A stretch of DNA of 7,268 nt, from contig DBWD01000069.1 in NCBI GenBank assembly GCA_002308555.1, positions 2,270 to 9,537 on the forward strand, read 5' to 3'. This document shows positions 6,040 to 7,268 of the stretch, piece by piece. The DNA is from a bacterium UBP3_UBA1247 (GTDB taxonomy: Bacteria > UBA3054). Under the pieces are notes generated by a model. The model saw nothing but the letters and a program-made list of their open reading frames with translations, did no database searches and was not told the DNA's origin. Both the position numbers and the translations under genes were made by a program. Positions within the stretch are counted from its first letter, which is position 1; every line of letters begins with the position of its first letter.

Positions 6040-7268
6040 AAAAACCTGGTCTTCTTCGCGCCCGGCATGCGCTGCGCCGGCTGCGCCTCCGCCATCAGCC
6101 GCCAGCTGGCCAAGCTGCCCGGCGTGGAAAGGTCCGGCGTGGACCCCATCAGCAAGCGCTGCCTGGTCTGCTACGACGAGACGCTGGTGACTGAAGACGA
6201 GATCCTGGAGGCCTCGCGGCAGGCCGGCTTCCCGCCCACAAGGGAGCTTCCCTCCTCCAAAAACGGGGCGAAGGACATTTTCCGGAACGCGCTGTTCCTC
6301 TTCGCCCTGGCTGGCGCGGTCTTGCTTTTCCTGCTGGAATGGGAGCTTATCCCCCGTCCGGAGGACCCTGTTTTCAACGGCCTTTTCCAGCTTCTGCTCG
6401 CCCTGCCGGCCGCGGCCTGGGGCTTCGAAATTTTCAAGGGCGCCGTGCGTTCCGTGCGCTACCGCCATCCCGACATGAACCTGCTGGTGGGATTGAGCGC
6501 CGCCTCCGCTTTCCTTTTCAGCCTGGCGGAGCTTCTGCTCTGCGCCTGCGGCCGCGCCCCCCATCCCCACTACCATTTCTGCGCCGGGGCGATGGTGCTG
6601 GCCATCGTGGGACTCGGCGGCAAGCTTGAGGAGCGGGCCAAAAAGAACGCCGATTCCGCGCTGGAGGAGCTGGCCTCCCTGCTTCCCAAGGAGGCCCACC
6701 TTCTGGAGAACGGGCAGGTCAAGGACATTCCCTCCGATCTGCTCAGGCCCGGCGACCTGGTCCTTGTAAAACCCGGGGAAAGAGTGCCCGGGGACGGCGT
6801 GGTGGCGGAGGGCCGGAGTTCCCTGGACGAATCGTTTTTAACGGGGGAAAGCCTGCCGGTGGATAAAGTCCCCGGGGACGAGGTGAAAGGCGGCTCCCTG
6901 AACCTCCAGGGGGCCTTCCGGGCCAGGCTGGAGCGCACCGGCGGGGAAACTTCCCTGGCGGAAATGGTCCGTCTGGTGGAGGAGGCCAAGACCAGCAAGC
7001 CCAGGATCGCCAGGATCGCGGACGCGGCGGCCGGGCACTTCGCCCTTTTCGTCATTTGCTGGGCCCTGGTCACGCTGGCTGTCTGGTGGATCGCCGCCGG
7101 TTTCGCCGCCGCCCTGCCCTTCGCCCTGACGGTGCTGGTGGTGGCCTGCCCCTGCGCCCTGGGCCTGGCAACCCCAGCCGCGCTTTCCTGCGGCTTGGGA
7201 CGGGCGGCCTCCCTGGGCATTCTTTTCAAGGACGCCCTGGCCCTGGAGACTTTCTCCCGCTGCGGCGT
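6037..7268 (+). CDS. copA: P1B-type copper-transporting ATPase, CopA-like (3' truncated)
   Basis: The first 410 residues of a heavy-metal-exporting ATPase are present; the gene runs off the window before the DKTGT phosphorylation loop and the ATP-binding domain. Order: HMA domain (1-67) with GMRCAGC (10-16); paired helices MA (about 84-101) and MB (112-134); M1 starting at HPDMNLLVGLS (144-154); M2 (182-197) ending in GKLEERAKK; actuator domain with DESFLTGES (264-272); M3 (about 333-353); and M4 carrying the transport motif CPC (371-373) in VVACPCALGLATPAAL. Entry-site residues Met147, Glu198 and Asp329 are kept as in LpCopA, supporting Cu(I). The residue matching the exit-site Glu is Cys182. 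The GTG start at 6037 is chosen because it includes the first HMA strand, which ATG at 6067 would remove. No strong ribosome binding site precedes it, so reinitiation after the HMA gene's TAA is likely. The gene symbol is by family; Cu versus Ag cannot be told. Confidence 0.9.
   Translation, partial: MKNLVFFAPGMRCAGCASAISRQLAKLPGVERSGVDPISKRCLVCYDETLVTEDEILEASRQAGFPPTRELPSSKNGAKDIFRNALFLFALAGAVLLFLLEWELIPRPEDPVFNGLFQLLLALPAAAWGFEIFKGAVRSVRYRHPDMNLLVGLSAASAFLFSLAELLLCACGRAPHPHYHFCAGAMVLAIVGLGGKLEERAKKNADSALEELASLLPKEAHLLENGQVKDIPSDLLRPGDLVLVKPGERVPGDGVVAEGRSSLDESFLTGESLPVDKVPGDEVKGGSLNLQGAFRARLERTGGETSLAEMVRLVEEAKTSKPRIARIADAAAGHFALFVICWALVTLAVWWIAAGFAAALPFALTVLVVACPCALGLATPAALSCGLGRAASLGILFKDALALETFSRCG

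Noticed and set aside
6067..6069. ATG at 6067 as the start of the ATPase
   Set aside because: It would remove the first HMA strand and begin at the metal loop. The GTG at 6037 gives a complete HMA domain aligned residue by residue with the upstream chaperone.

Overview
The window is a densely packed, GC-rich stretch of bacterial chromosome with all genes on the + strand. Neighbouring genes either overlap (GTGA, TAATG, ATGA) or are separated by 3 or 20 bases, so it reads as one long transcription unit. No promoter, terminator, RNA gene, mobile element or CRISPR array is visible, and both end genes are cut by the window edges. Surface-polysaccharide genes and a heptose-type nucleotidyltransferase suggest a diderm (Gram-negative-type) bacterium. 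The phylum cannot be fixed from the sequence alone.

Left part (1-3537), polysaccharide assembly: the tail of a membrane protein that is probably an O-antigen ligase/polymerase-type protein; a GT4-like GT-B glycosyltransferase (248-1387); and a 716-residue O-antigen ligase/polymerase-family (Wzy_C-like) membrane protein with an extra C-terminal beta-rich, probably extracytoplasmic domain (1387-3537).

Middle (3558-5827): a stand-alone RfaE2/HldE-C-like nucleotidyltransferase, with a strong ribosome binding site of its own, overlaps by ATGA a membrane-anchored 595-residue protein. I read the latter as a divergent member of the DUF3160 family, whose function is unknown.

Right part (5824-7268), copper handling: a 69-residue CopZ-like HMA metallochaperone, again joined by an ATGA overlap, and then a P1B-type (CopA-like) copper ATPase with its own N-terminal HMA domain. 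The ATPase leaves the window before the DKTGT phosphorylation site. The two HMA domains are similar (29 of 59 aligned residues identical) and lie in the same reading frame, separated only by one TAA stop, a 3-base spacer and a GTG start. The ATPase keeps the expected metal-entry residues but has Cys where copper pumps normally have the exit-site Glu, next to a Cys/His cluster in the luminal loop.

The polysaccharide genes plausibly act together: sugar activation, glycosyl transfer, then polymerisation or ligation at the membrane. Nothing in the sequence explains why the copper pair is joined to them. Shared transcription and translational coupling are inferred from the junctions. The most distinctive points are the in-frame split of the two HMA domains, the altered exit site of the ATPase, and the DUF3160-like protein lying between envelope and copper genes.
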